From assembly GCA_949987705.1 (NCBI GenBank), contig OX465281.1:86332543-86396542 (forward strand): a DNA stretch of 64,000 nucleotides. The letters are read 5' to 3'. Shown piece by piece: positions 44,510 to 55,520 of the stretch. How positions within the stretch are numbered: position 1 is the first letter of the stretch; every line of letters starts with the position of its first letter. The notes beneath the pieces are model-generated. The model did no database searches. It was not told the origin of the DNA and saw only the letters and a program-made list of their open reading frames with translations. A program made the position numbers and the translations under genes. The stretch comes from Thereva unica. Lineage: Eukaryota > Arthropoda > Insecta > Diptera > Therevidae.

Positions 44510-47500
44510 TTTGAAGTTATACTTCTTTAGGCGCGTTTTGAAAAATATTATGAGAGTGAATTTTGACGAATTCGCAACGCAACGGAGGATATGGGCGAAG
44601 GGGTGGAGGCGGGCAAGCATTTCAACTTCCATTCTTCATGCGCACTGGGATTATCATTATTATGCACGGTATACAGAAAACGAAGGTAATGTAAAAGCGG
44701 CGGCAGCTTCGAATACCGTAAAAAATGGGCGCCTGGTGACGTCAGCCGTAATGCTGAAACAACAGCAACAGCTTCAATTTTATATGGGAAGTGTCCCCCA
44801 CGTGACATCAGCACTAAAATATCGTATACGGTATACAGTCTTTTACATTACCTTGTTTCTGAATACCGTGATTACTATCAGTGGTGTTGTCGAGCCGGAA
44901 TTGCTGATTTTTTTTTTCTAATTTTTGTGGAATTTTTATACATATGTCATAGACAAATAAAAGGAAAGATGTTCCATTTCAAATAAGAAAAGTGTGTTCT
45001 TTCCTGATGAAAGAGCTTTCCTATTGCTGAGAGAGCTGCACTATTAATTGAGAATATCCATTAATAACCATAAAGTATAATTTCCACTTCATATTTTTAA
45101 ATTTGTTACTATTTTGCATCTTGAAATCTTGCAAAGCGCAATAATTTTCATCTGAATCTTTATGAAAATTAAACATTTCCCAATCTGTAAAAACAACATA
45201 TTGCGGAAATGTTTTTTGTAAATCAAAACGAAATCAAAATTCACACAAAACAAACGGGTTTACTTACTTTTGCAAAGTAGTAAAAACCGAAAAGTCTGAC
45301 CTGAAAAAACAAAATTGTAACTGCCTCCAAATGTGCAATTGATTTTTGTCATTCAAACAAAAATCAAACAGCTGTTTTCTTATTCAAATAGATTCCCGTT
45401 CGCGTTCCGGTACGCGTTCCGGTAAAAAAAATTAGCACATCACCACTGATTAGGTACTATGGACATAATGAAAACTCGCAGCCGATGCCGGTTCACGATG
45501 TCGATGGGTGAGGGGGTTTTTATGCTGAGGCTATGGAGGGAAATACATTTCATGTTCGAGTCATCAGCTAAGCGTACGTTTTTCGTGGGCATAGGAAGAT
45601 TCGTAGTGTTTATTGTGTGCTGTTTGTGGGTGAGGGGTTTTACTAGATGGAAGGCAATTTCTCTAACTCGTAGTGTAATATCATAGACTCGCCAAGTTTT
45701 TAACTTGTAAAAAGTGGCAAAATATTGTATTTTAACATTTTTTACTGCACGTGCATTACTGGTGATAAGTTAGTTATTGATCCGAGTGAATAAATTGAAT
45801 GAAATTGATAAGGTGACCAGTTTTGTTTACATTCATGGTGGTTTTTTCGTGTTAATTTATGGAAAAAATGTTGGATTTATGTGGTAATGAAATTAAAAGT
45901 GAATTTAAAATGGTTAAAAATTATTACGGAATAGTTATTAAAACATAAGTGCAAGTACCACCACACAACATGAATAACAAAAATTTTGAAATTTTTCCTA
46001 CACATTTTTCTGCTTTAATATTTTTAAAAATTATTCTTTAACAAGCTTTAATCACTTTAAATTCACTTTTAACTCAATAACGACACAAATTTAATATTTT
46101 TGCCTTAAAATAACTCAACAAAACCACAGCGAATGTAAACAAAATTGGTCACCTTCACAATTAAACCATTACTTCAATTACATTCAATTTTTTGAAATTT
46201 TTTTAATTCAATCACTGAAACACTAATCACTGGTAATCCAGGTGCAGAAAAAAGTGATAAAATACAATATTTTACAACTTTTTATTGCAAAAATAAACTT
46301 AAAAACTTGGATCCACTATGTTATTACACGAGACATGTCCTCCATTCAAGCAAATGTAGATCGGCTGCTTCCAGGCCTGTAGCTACGATGGGTTTGCTGG
46401 AGGCCCTATCAGCACCTCAAATATGCAGCGTACTGCAAATTTAAGACATGATATGAACATGCAGCACGCTTCTTTGCTTGTCATTTTACCAGCCTCAGCC
46501 AATTGAAATACTTTTGATTGCAGCGTGCTGCATTTTTATATCATGCCCTAATTTACTGCACGCTGCCAATTTTGATGTTCTGATACGGCCTGGGAACGAT
46601 ATAGGCGAAGAGGTAGAGGCTATAAAGGGCAAGCATTGCAACTCCAATCCTTTAGCTATTAAGTTTATTATTATATGGGCATATGAAAATTCGTAGCCAA
46701 AGTCCGTTCACGATGTCCATGGGTGAGGAGGTTTTTACCCAGAGGCTATGGAGGGAAATAAATTACATATCCTAGTTTTCAGCTAAAGCCGGTTCTAAAC
46801 GATGCTATGAGCACTTTCCAACGTTGGACGTTTGACGGTAGAACGCATTGTATGGCCGCTACCCGAACTACGAATGTCCAATGTCAAGCGTCCAACGATG
46901 GTGTTTGGACAGGTTCGGAGTGTTGTCACTCAAACGTTGGAAGCGTTGATGCTGTATTTGCCGATACATTAATGTCCTTAGTATGAAACTCTTCGTATCA
47001 TATTTCAATTACCCTAACCCACTCAATTTAATTGAGTAACAACTAAAAGAAGAAGCTGGGGAAGTGAACAGAATTTGGAAGTGACGTTTATTTCAGTAGT
47101 GGCAAAGGAAGTAGAATGAATCTACCCAAGGTCGATGAACCCACAGGTGAGTTACGAGAGCATACCGGCAAATGAGTCTACGCAACGCCTGGAATTCCTC
47201 ATTGTGACAGAGGACACAGACCTTTTGGATTGCCGGAGATTAGCCGAGCAAACTGCTGCACTGTAACCTACAGCTAAAGGCACGGCTAAGAGCAACGAAT
47301 GTCTTAGACTATAATGGTACGATCGTTTGATCTACTGACTAAAATGGAGGAGAAGCTAAATTCCTCAATCAGAAGCTAAGGCGGAAATGAACAAAAAAGA
47401 AGTGAGTTGAGTAAATAAATGCTGATCCAGCTTTGCGACGCATATTAAGCTTAACATTAATTACGTTTTGGTAGAAAATTAGCCAGTCTTAAGAGAATTA

Positions 47501-47755
47501 CATGAGGCATCTTAAGCCCATCTTAAGATAATTGTAATTAGGCCTAATGACCCAACTAGTTGGTGATTTTAGTTAGGATTAGAATACGGTATAACCGACA
47601 GCCTTGAGCGTGTCGGCATCATAATGCTTGCACCTTCCAACGCACGAAAATAGAAAGAATCCAATAAAATATTTGTGTAGAAATTAAAAATTAGTCTTAA
47701 AATCACGCCAAAGAAGTATAACTTCAAATGCGTGTACATAAGTACACACACCCAC
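44510..47755. mobile_element. Long dispersed repeat, copy B (unclassified element)
   Basis: Second copy of the repeat at 6962-10020. It keeps both ends: tttgaagttatacttcttta at 44510-44529 and its near-exact inverse at about 47709-47728, about 25 bp each. The sequence common to A and B runs some 28 bp beyond the right inverted repeat. The foldback of copy A is at 45697-46314, and the conserved 72-codon frame at 46478-46696. It has a hAT-like MITE that copy A lacks and lacks copy A's MITE. Function unknown. Confidence 0.85.
44879..45448. mobile_element. hAT-like MITE, 570 bp, inside copy B
   Basis: Ends CAGTGGTGTTGT and, inverted, CAGTGGTGATGT. The left flank attactat (44871-44878) recurs on the right with a 4-base insertion (atta-ggta-ctat), so the 8-bp duplication is imperfect. 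Copy A has the uninterrupted target near 7290. CAGTGG ends fit hAT. Confidence 0.82.
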
Positions 47756-48162
47756 TGTTTTTTTGGCTCTTTTCTTTTTCTTTTCGGTTTTTGTTCTTTG
47801 GATTTAATTGAGTGACAAGAGTCGGCTTTGTGCGTTGTGTTACTCTTTTATTATTTTTTTTATTTGTTCAGTTGATTTTGGTTCTCTTTGTTTTGTTATG
47901 TTCCACATGATTAATTAAATATTTCAACAGTTTTGTTGCTGAGACACGAAGTTTCCATTGGAATATGCGATTTTTGCAAGCTTTATGGATTATGGATTTT
48001 ATTGGGAATTATAAAAGTTCCTGTCAAAGTGAAAGGTATTAATTAACCCTTAGAAAGCAAAGTTGCCATGTGAATTGACGAAAATTGCGGCTATACTTAG
48101 CCATCATAAGCCTACCTTATCAAAAACACACAACGGCTGTATTTACAAAAAATAGTTGGAAT
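47756..48162. other. No gene recognised
   Basis: T-rich sequence between copy B and the Penelope-like element. Confidence 0.4.
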
Positions 48163-48213
48163 TAATTTAAATTTAAGTTACTCTGTAACCATTTAGATAG
48201 TGCAAAAAATTAT

Positions 48214-49890
48214 ATGAAAGAGCAAAACATTTTGTTTACCCCCGCTGACAAAGGTAATGTCACCGTAGCGATTTCAAGAACTGAATATGATTCAAAAGTT
48301 ATGGCAATGCTTTCGGACAATAACATCTATGAAAAATTAAGTTCTGATCCGTTAATCGATTTGAACAAAAAACTAACTCTCTTGTGTAGAGACTGGAAAA
48401 AGAAAAACTATATCAGCAAAGGTGTGCATAAGTGGATTTACACATCAGACGGGAATTTACCAAAATGTTATGCTCTTCCAAAAATACACAAAAAAGACAT
48501 TCCGTACCGCCTAATTGTATCTTACATCGATTCTCCCCTTTACAACCTTTCAAAATTCATCAACAATATCATTAGCAAGAATATCAGACCATCTAAATAT
48601 AGTGTAAAAAATAGCCTTGAATTCAAAAAGAAGATTGAGAATATTACCTTGAAGGACGATGAAGTTCTTTTGTCACTAGATGTTACTGCGTTGTTTACGA
48701 ATATCTCTCAAGACGCGGTTATTGCAAGTTTAGAAAGACGTTGGGCACAAATACAACGGAATTGTGATCTTCCTTGGGACGAGTTCCAAAAAGCCGTGAA
48801 TCTTATATTATCATCGACCTTTTTTACGTTCAATGGCGAATTTTACAGGCAAAAGTTTGGTAGCCCCATGGGTAGCCCCCTAAGCCCTATACTTGCTGAG
48901 ATTGTTATGAATGATTTAGAATGTGATTGTTTTTGTAAACTGGATATGAGAAACCTTACGTATTTTAGATATGTTGATGATAGTTTCATGGTACTACCAA
49001 ACTCAAAGATTAACATCTTATTAGAAACATTTAACTCGGCTGATGAACATCTTAAGTTCACACACGAACATGAGGTAGACCAGAAACTCTGTTTTTTGGA
49101 TGTAGAGGTTGAAAGAAGTGGTAACAAATTGATAACTAACTGGTACCAAAAACCAACTTTTTCAGGTCGAGTACTTAATTATAATTCTTTCCACCCCACA
49201 CACCAAAAGGCAGCAATGGTTTACAATCTCGTTGACAAAGCAATTAAACTTTCTGAAAAGCCGTACCACAATACTAATATCCAAAAAGTCAAAGACATAT
49301 TGGCTGCGAACAGTTACCCAAAGAAATTTGTTAACAAATATATCGGAAAGAGAATCCATTTTCTTAATAACAGCTTAAATAACTCCGGTGAGACTGTCAC
49401 GCAAGAGAAAAAACCGATGGTAATTGTTCCACATATTAACACCTCTACTATCAAAATTTCTAGAACGTTAAAAAATCTCGATTTTAATGTTGTAAATTCA
49501 ATTCACAATAAATTGAACGACGTCATAGTTAAAGGGAAAGACAAAACAAAAAAAGAACATCAAACACATGTAATTTATCAAATAGATTGTGCGGACAATA
49601 ACTGCAATAGTACATACATAGGCCAAACTTATAGAAGATTACAAACTAGATTACACGAACACGAAACTAACATTTTGAAACATCCGAAATATCATACAAT
49701 AGTCACTGCACACAGAAAAGATAATAATCATGATTTTAACTGGAACCGGGTAAAAATTTTGGAAAAAGAACCAAACGTAAAAAAACGTTTAATTTCAGAA
49801 ATGATTCACATAAAGAAAAACAAAAATTGTATTAATGAGCAGACCGACACGGACAATCTGAACAATGTGTATCTGCCTTTAATTGCGTGA
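48214..49890 (+). CDS. Penelope-like reverse transcriptase with GIY-YIG endonuclease
   Basis: 558 codons without a break. The N-terminus enters at FTPADKGNVTVAISR, a conserved PLE block. RT blocks follow: PKCYALPKIHKKD (residues about 88-100), LLSLDVTALFTNI with a catalytic aspartate, FGSPMGSPLSPILAEIVMND, then FRYVDDSF (about 250) with the paired aspartates, and KLCFLDVEVER. The last 110 residues form the endonuclease: HVIYQIDC then CNSTYIGQTYRRLQTRLHEH, the GIY-YIG core with its arginine, and a final asparagine-containing segment. PLE proteins usually run several hundred residues more at the N-terminus, so this copy is probably truncated there though it is otherwise intact. It acts by target-primed reverse transcription in the nucleus. 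Confidence 0.96.
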   Translation: MKEQNILFTPADKGNVTVAISRTEYDSKVMAMLSDNNIYEKLSSDPLIDLNKKLTLLCRDWKKKNYISKGVHKWIYTSDGNLPKCYALPKIHKKDIPYRLIVSYIDSPLYNLSKFINNIISKNIRPSKYSVKNSLEFKKKIENITLKDDEVLLSLDVTALFTNISQDAVIASLERRWAQIQRNCDLPWDEFQKAVNLILSSTFFTFNGEFYRQKFGSPMGSPLSPILAEIVMNDLECDCFCKLDMRNLTYFRYVDDSFMVLPNSKINILLETFNSADEHLKFTHEHEVDQKLCFLDVEVERSGNKLITNWYQKPTFSGRVLNYNSFHPTHQKAAMVYNLVDKAIKLSEKPYHNTNIQKVKDILAANSYPKKFVNKYIGKRIHFLNNSLNNSGETVTQEKKPMVIVPHINTSTIKISRTLKNLDFNVVNSIHNKLNDVIVKGKDKTKKEHQTHVIYQIDCADNNCNSTYIGQTYRRLQTRLHEHETNILKHPKYHTIVTAHRKDNNHDFNWNRVKILEKEPNVKKRLISEMIHIKKNKNCINEQTDTDNLNNVYLPLIA

Positions 49891-50287
49891 AGCACCCTGC
49901 GCTTTACTAGCCTTGCCTCGTAACATAGCGAAATGTCGGCCGTCAACGATACCAAAGAACTGACTGTGATAACATTAGTTATTATTACTTAAATTATTAT
50001 GACTAAGTCTAACAACACGAAAACCTTTGTAAAAGTTTGTTTATACTACTCAACAAAAGTCAGGTTGAAGAAAAAGGTATGTTTGTAATTATGACCAGAA
50101 CTGTTATTGATGACAAAACATAACCTCTGATTCATGTCTTTTGTTCTGTTATAGATTATTTTTAGACAATATTAATATTAGTTGACCATAGAAGTAAGCA
50201 TGTTACACACAAAAGGTATTATTTTTGTTTAATTTTGTCAAGTATGCTATATTGAGGAAACTTATTATTGTAAAAAATTTTATTGTA

Positions 50288-50324
50288 GCTTGAGAATGAC
50301 CGAATCTGACGGTCGAAACGTCGC
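50288..50324 (+). ncRNA. Hammerhead-ribozyme-like motif of the Penelope element
   Basis: A stem gaccg...cggtc closed by a small loop is followed by GAAAC and gtcgc; before it lies ttgagaat in the place of the CUGANGA core. The order fits the minimal hammerheads known from PLEs, but the first core box has changes, so this copy is likely degenerate. Confidence 0.45.
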
Positions 50325-50390
50325 TTTGTAAATAAAAAGTTTTAACAATTGAACTTTCGTTGGGTTTTTGGCATAACTAAATTCATTCTT

Positions 50391-51201
50391 CGTATTTTAA
50401 ATTTCTTTTGTTATATTCAAATAAAGAATATTTATACTATTTCACATGTTTTTTACTTGAGCAGAGTTCCTGTTAATCTTTATATACAAATTTCGGGAAA
50501 CCTCTGAAATATGAATTGGACACCGCAATGGAGGACGTGGCCTGTAACCGTCATCGTCATGTTTTTATACGTATGTTATGAAGAATATTTTAATGTTTAG
50601 GCCCTTGTATATATTTTAACCCTTGATGAAGATGAACAAATTTTAATAGAAATAGAAAATCAGTCGACAAGTTCAAAAGAAATATGTATATAAGATGCTA
50701 GAACAAGAAAATATGTTGACTAGCAGGAGAGTAATGCAAACCCTTGTTGGCCAACTTTACAAATCCTTATGGCAGCAATCTGTGCCGCACTGAAAAACCA
50801 AAGACGGTCATTAATTTTCTTGAAACATCAATTGACGAACTGCATAAATTTTTTGAGTTTCATTTCTTGCAACCATCATTACCATTGCTTCGCCATAATA
50901 TGGTCGAGGTTTACAGCAAATCTTGTCATTTTGAATTGCCATTTTCTTAATAATGAAGAGGAAAAATTAAAAAAATATATATATCGCGTCGATTGAATTG
51001 TGCTTTAGATAAATTTCAGCAGACTTATTCCCCATCTAAACAATCATTGCTGTATGAATTCCTATCACTATACGACTAAGTTTTCGCCAATACTTTAAAG
51101 CATAATATGACAAATTAACAAGTTTCGATGGCTATGTGGTAAATATAAAAATATATGCAGAAAACTTGGCATTGACTAGCTCATAAACAACCAAGCATTT
51201 A
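50391..51201. other. No gene recognised; possible piggyBac N-terminal remains
   Basis: A segment near 50625-50700 reads DEDEQILIEIENQSTSSKE, acidic like piggyBac N-termini, but no firm match is claimed. Confidence 0.35.
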
Positions 51202-51470
51202 TTGTTTAGTCTAATAGAACGGTTTTTACATAAAGCACTCCATATATTTATGGATAATTTTCATAATAGCGTCGAGCTTTCAGAAGAGTCCCTAGACATA
51301 GTACAAACGGTACTTTGCGTTCAAACAGAAAAAATAACACCAAGGAAGTTACACCGAAAAAGTTCAAACAGGGAGAAATGTTTTGGCAAAGAAAATGTGA
51401 TATTTATATAACAAAAGAGAGAAGGGAAGTCCTAACTACTGCGCATTGTCCTTCACTCTTTATTACCACT
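51202..51470 (+). pseudogene. piggyBac-like transposase remnant
   Basis: Two overlapping frames share the match. The first reads KALHIFMDNFHNSVELSEE, equivalent to the piggyBac phrase with a catalytic aspartate in DNF(Y)NS. The second, shifted by one frame near 51315, reads RSNRKNNTKEVTPKKFKQGE and then a decayed version of the KWKDKR-V-LST block (TKERREVLTTAHC). Transposase would excise and insert the element at TTAA. The rest of the gene is absent or beyond recognition. Confidence 0.72.
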
Positions 51471-51792
51471 TATTTCCTTCTCAAAATACCAACAGTCCAA
51501 ACACATTATCTTTTTATATGAAAATATCAGCCTGTACAGGTGGTCATCGATGTTTTCAATTCAGACATCACGAAAGCAGGTGTTATGAAATATCCATAGA
51601 TGACTTACAATGAGAAGTTTCAGTCTATGTCTCCTAGTGAGTAGTCGAAATCAGTCCGGTCTGACCATTTTTCTCGCCCCTCCACTTGTATTTGCCACTA
51701 TTTATAATTTACGGCCATCTAATTCGTGTGGTTTCGTTATTTTTATTTCTGAGCCAGTGTTCTTTTTCGTGTGCTTACCGCCAATATAATTT

Positions 51793-52629
51793 ATGGGAAA
51801 ACCTCATGGGTCTGCAAAATCATCTGGATCATCCTCCTCTGGTGCAAGGAAACAACCTAGCCCGGCGTGCACGAGATTAGCTACAAAAAATCTGCAGAGC
51901 GATAGACAGGCTAATGTTACAAAACAGGGGCGCTCCTGTTCTATCTGCTCCATCGCCAGCTTCGAGCTTCTTGAGAAGAAACTTGAATGCAGCATTTCCA
52001 ACATACTTTTGGAGAAATTCTCCGAGCTTGAGGAGCGCTTCATTTCAAGGTTCGATCAAACAATAAACTCAATGAACGCTGAAATTAGCAAGATGAAAGG
52101 CGAAATCGAGGACCTAAAGTTAGAACTGCAAGTTCATGAGGTCAATGACAGTCTGAGGAAGGCACGATTGACCCATGCTGTTATCACCGGGATTCCTAGC
52201 ACTCCGGATGAAAATCCAAATGATTTGATTGCGACTGTCTGTGCTGCTATTTGGCATGATCTATCTCCGTACGCCAATGTATTTCGTGCACGCTCTGGCA
52301 TGAAAAAACCGCTCATTGTGAAGTTCTCATCTGCAGCTGAGCAGCATATATTCTTGGACAAATTCAGGAGGTATGGAAAGCTCAAGGTGAGCCAAATTTC
52401 GCCTGGGTGCTCTTCGGAGATGAGAATCCATGCTTTTGAAAGTCTCGCCGCTATTCTGGGAAAAGCATTGCGACTTCGAAGGGAGAACGTGTTACATTCT
52501 GTGTTTACCAGGAGAGGTTTTGTCCATATTTGTGTGAAGCCTGGTGATTCACCGAAGAAAATTATGACGATGGACGAGTTGGATGCAATGACTGGTGCCG
52601 AGATGGATGCTGGGGACGGAGCTATGTAA
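51793..52629 (+). CDS. LINE ORF1 protein
   Basis: 278 codons, intact. A serine-rich basic start is followed by a coiled coil (about 60-115: ELEERFISRFDQTINSMNAE, KMKGEIEDLKLELQ), which would drive trimer or dimer formation. Next comes a fold like the ORF1 RRM/transposase-22 type with HAVITGIPSTPDENPNDLI and KKPLIVKFSSAAEQHIFL. Such proteins bind element RNA and act as chaperones. No CCHC knuckle is seen. The intact frame contrasts with the decayed ORF2 next to it. Confidence 0.85.
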   Translation: MGKPHGSAKSSGSSSSGARKQPSPACTRLATKNLQSDRQANVTKQGRSCSICSIASFELLEKKLECSISNILLEKFSELEERFISRFDQTINSMNAEISKMKGEIEDLKLELQVHEVNDSLRKARLTHAVITGIPSTPDENPNDLIATVCAAIWHDLSPYANVFRARSGMKKPLIVKFSSAAEQHIFLDKFRRYGKLKVSQISPGCSSEMRIHAFESLAAILGKALRLRRENVLHSVFTRRGFVHICVKPGDSPKKIMTMDELDAMTGAEMDAGDGAM

Positions 52630-52990
52630 TCTCTATTTAGTTTTATTTTGTTTGTTTTCTATATTTTTTTCTTCTTTTCGTTTTCTCTTCTTTCATTTAT
52701 GATTTTTATTTACTTTTCTTTTTATTTTATTTTATTTCTTTTTTTTCTTTCTCACATTATTATTATTATTTTTTTTTTCGTTTTTGTTTCTTTTGCTGAA
52801 TTTTAGTTTTTGGTTTTAATTGGTTTTTAGCTTTATTTTGTAACCTAATCTATGTTTCCTATTCTTTATCTTTTTTCTTCTTCCTCTCTACTAATATTTC
52901 TTCTCTTCTACTATGCTGCTTTATTTCTTACGCCTTCATTTCTTTGGTCTGCTTGTGGTCATGTGGATCTGTGCTCTCTATGTATAACGC
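52630..52990 (+). other. T-rich inter-ORF spacer
   Basis: Almost pure pyrimidine stretches such as tttttttctttctcaca. No frame. It separates ORF1 from ORF2 in this LINE. Confidence 0.7.
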
Positions 52991-53605
52991 ATGAGTGGGT
53001 CTCCTAGTCGTATGCACAACGAGGGAACACTCCTCAATATCCTCTCCTTTTCCTCTTCTGGGCTGAATATTATTGTCTTTAATGCTAGGAGTTTAAAAAA
53101 TAAAATGGATGAGCTTAGAAACTTGTTCGATTGTCCTAAAAGTCATGCTTTAGTTGTTAGTGAAATGTGGTTAAATTCTGAAACTCCCTCCTCTTATGTT
53201 TCCCTTTCTGACTTCACTATCCATTGAAATGACCGTGCTGGTCGCTCTGGAGGTGGCATTGCAGTATATGTATCTTCTGTGCTTTCCTCTAGAGTGCTTG
53301 GTAAATCAAGAGACTCTCCATTTGAATTTATTGCTGTGGAATTAAAATCTTCCTTTGATAAATGTGCTGTCATAAGTGTATACTGTCCTCCCACTATATT
53401 TGATCCTGTGGTTGCTGCTGAATTCCATACTGCTGTTTCTAATCTTTCGCGTCAGTATGAGAATCTAGTTGTTGCCGGTGATTTCAATGCTAACTTGTTA
53501 AAACCAAATGGTCAGGCGAAATGTCTTAAGTATATGTTTGAGTCATTGGACCTTCATGTTTTAAATAAACTCCCAACTTTTATGAATTGTCAGCCAGCTC
53601 TGTAA
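52991..53605 (+). pseudogene. LINE ORF2, AP endonuclease
   Basis: Two frames cover the APE-type endonuclease that nicks the target. NIIVFNARSLKNKMDELR carries the start asparagine, VVSEMWLN the catalytic glutamate, SGGGIAVYVSS the third block, and VVAGDFNANLL the DxN pair. A TGA interrupts the frame at 53225-53227 after DFTIH. The frame then ends at 53605 shortly before the usual SDH block; the next piece has LDHDILFL in that place, one frame away. Confidence 0.88.
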
Positions 53606-54230
53606 TAAGACACAATCAAATTTCTCCTCCTAGTTTTCTTGACCATGACATCCTTTTTCTCTCTATCTATTTCTCATTCCAACCTTCTTCTTCGCCTTCT
53701 TCTTTCTCTTACCGTGACTACAGCAACATCAATCCTGAGCGGCTTCTTAGTGCTGTTTCTTCTCTACCTTGGTATGACATCTATATCTCTACCTCTGTCG
53801 ACGATAAGGTTGCTATCTTGTCCTCCTTCATCCAATCATTGTACGACCAATGTGTACCGCTTGTCACCCGTAGACTCAAAACCTATTCTCGTTGTCCATG
53901 TTTTTCACGTGAGATTCGTGATCTGATAATCCAGCGCGAGTCTATGTACAGGCGGTACCGTAGAACTAAAATTCGTACTTATTTAATTGAGTACAAAGTG
54001 CTTCGCAATCGCATCAACCTCAAAGTCAAAGTTGCTAAACGTGAGTTCTATGCCAGTAAGCTTAATCCTAACCTAGATCCGAAACGACTTTGGTCTAACC
54101 TTCGCTCACTTGGTGTTCATTCTTCTGTATCTGACCCTTTTGATGTTGATGTTGAGCTCCTCAACTCATCATTCATCCTCTCTCCCCCGAGATATGATCG
54201 TCTCTCTTTCTCTAAACTCCTCCTCTTCTG
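53606..54230 (+). pseudogene. LINE ORF2, linker region
   Basis: Contains LDHDILFLSIYF, the last endonuclease block with the catalytic aspartate-histidine, then the arginine-rich linker (RRLKTYSRCPCFSREIRDLI, RESMYRRYRRTKIRTYL) and LDPKRLWSNLRSLG, which lead to RT. The frame loses register near 54175. Confidence 0.85.
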
Positions 54231-54625
54231 ACTCGCTCAGTCCTGGTAGCTTTTACTTCCGCTGTATTGATTCTTTAGAAGTTCTTGAATCTCTACTGTC
54301 TATCTCCGCGAACAGTATCGGCTTTGATGGAATTTCTCCACGTTTTCTCAAAATCCTGTCTCCCCTAATTGCTGAACCTATCACTCATGTTTTTAACTAT
54401 TGTCTCACTGCACCTGAATTCCCTCTGCTCTGGAAAAAAGCCACTTTGGTTCCTTTACCCAAAAGACGGTCGCCATCTGATATATCTGACTTTCGTCCTA
54501 TTAGCATCCTACCCTTCCTCGCTAAAGCTTTTGAAAAAATTATTTTTACTCAAGTGATGAGCCATAATTTTCTCTCTATCTATGAATCTGGCTTTCGAAA
54601 ATCACACAGCATCTATTTTTTTAGC
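54231..54625 (+). pseudogene. LINE ORF2, RT N-terminal part, truncated
   Basis: Reads SANSIGFDGISPRFLKILSP, then WKKATLVPLPKRRSPSDISD, FRPISILPFLAKAFEKIIF and ESGFRKSHS, the first RT blocks in order. After the last one similarity ends abruptly near 54620; the polymerase box is absent and the 3' untranslated sequence follows within about 150 bp. Confidence 0.88.
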
Positions 54626-54825
54626 TTCTCTTCCAGCTTCACAGTAGTACTTCTACTTTACTGTCCTTACCTATTTCTTTCGTATCTTCTTTCTTTTCTC
54701 TTACTTCTTTCAAATTCTTCGCTCTTCTATCTTAAGCTAGTTGTACGAATCTAGGATTATTTACCATTTGTTAAATTTACTTTAAAAGATTGTAATCTTG
54801 TGTACTCTGCCAAATAAATAATATA

Positions 54826-54843
54826 TATACCTATATATATAGG

Positions 54844-54918
<75 letters not shown>
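54826..54918. repeat. (TA)n microsatellite
   Basis: About 90 bases of alternating T and A with few interruptions, just after the LINE 3' end. Confidence 0.95.
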
Positions 54919-54920
<2 letters not shown>

Positions 54921-55375
54921 ATATAAATAAGTAGGAGGGGAACATAATGTACCTGCCCAAATTTTACTGCATAAAATGCTAAACAAGGAGACCTGGTCAG
55001 ATATTGCTTGATCTTTCAAGCAAAGAAATTGTTGTGCTTCAAATCAACATCAGTAATTGAGTGCATTTTTTTCTTTTTCCAGTAAAAATCCAAATGTAAA
55101 AGCTGGAAATTATTAAAAATTCCCGTAATTATTAAAAAATATACTATCCATCTCACTAATTTCACAGCACCACAATATGATACAATACACAAACAACAAG
55201 TAAGGTAACCGAACACGACACAAAAGACAGCATAACGAAAAGTAAGTCAAAACTTTGATTAGACAAGAAACGTTAAGTAATAGATATACATTTTTAAAAA
55301 TTAAAATTAAATTACGCTAAGTTCGAACGTATCATTTTTCGGGAAAACTACAGGATATTACCGTCACCATATGAT
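54919..55375. other. No gene recognised
   Basis: AT-rich sequence; nothing assigned. Confidence 0.4.
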
Positions 55376-55520
55376 TTTTGAAGTAAATCTTCTTTAGGGA
55401 CGTTTGCTTAAAAAAAATTACATGAGAGTGAATCAATTTCATTCGCGTAACGCTCTCACACATGAAAAATCGTCAGAACTTTCGTATAACGATGGGAAAA
55501 GGGGTGGACGGAGTACAAGG
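55376..55520. repeat. Diverged left end of the A/B repeat
   Basis: tttttgaagtaaatcttctt, then acatgagagtgaat and gaaaaggggtggacgg align in order with 44509-44620 of copy B. It is a third, older copy of that end. Confidence 0.65.

Larger units (their letters stand above)
48163..50390 (+). mobile_element. Penelope-like element, 5' truncated
   Basis: Consists of the open RT-endonuclease frame and about 500 bp of 3' sequence ending near a tttcgttgggtttttggc block. The 3' part carries a hammerhead-like motif at 50288-50324. No matching upstream copy of the 3' sequence is seen, so pseudo-LTRs are not complete here. Confidence 0.85.
51690..54815 (+). mobile_element. LINE (Jockey/CR1-group) with internal deletion
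   Basis: Order on the plus strand: short leader, ORF1 (51793-52629), a T-rich spacer (52630-52990), ORF2 endonuclease, linker and RT start (52991-54610), then a 3' end of about 200 bp that runs into ccaaataaataatata and a TA microsatellite. The RT active site and everything after it are missing. Confidence 0.88.

Noticed and set aside
53639..54754. Extra plus-strand frames rich in serine and leucine in LINE ORF2
   Set aside because: They are out of frame with the recognisable endonuclease-linker-RT path; only the in-order pieces were kept.
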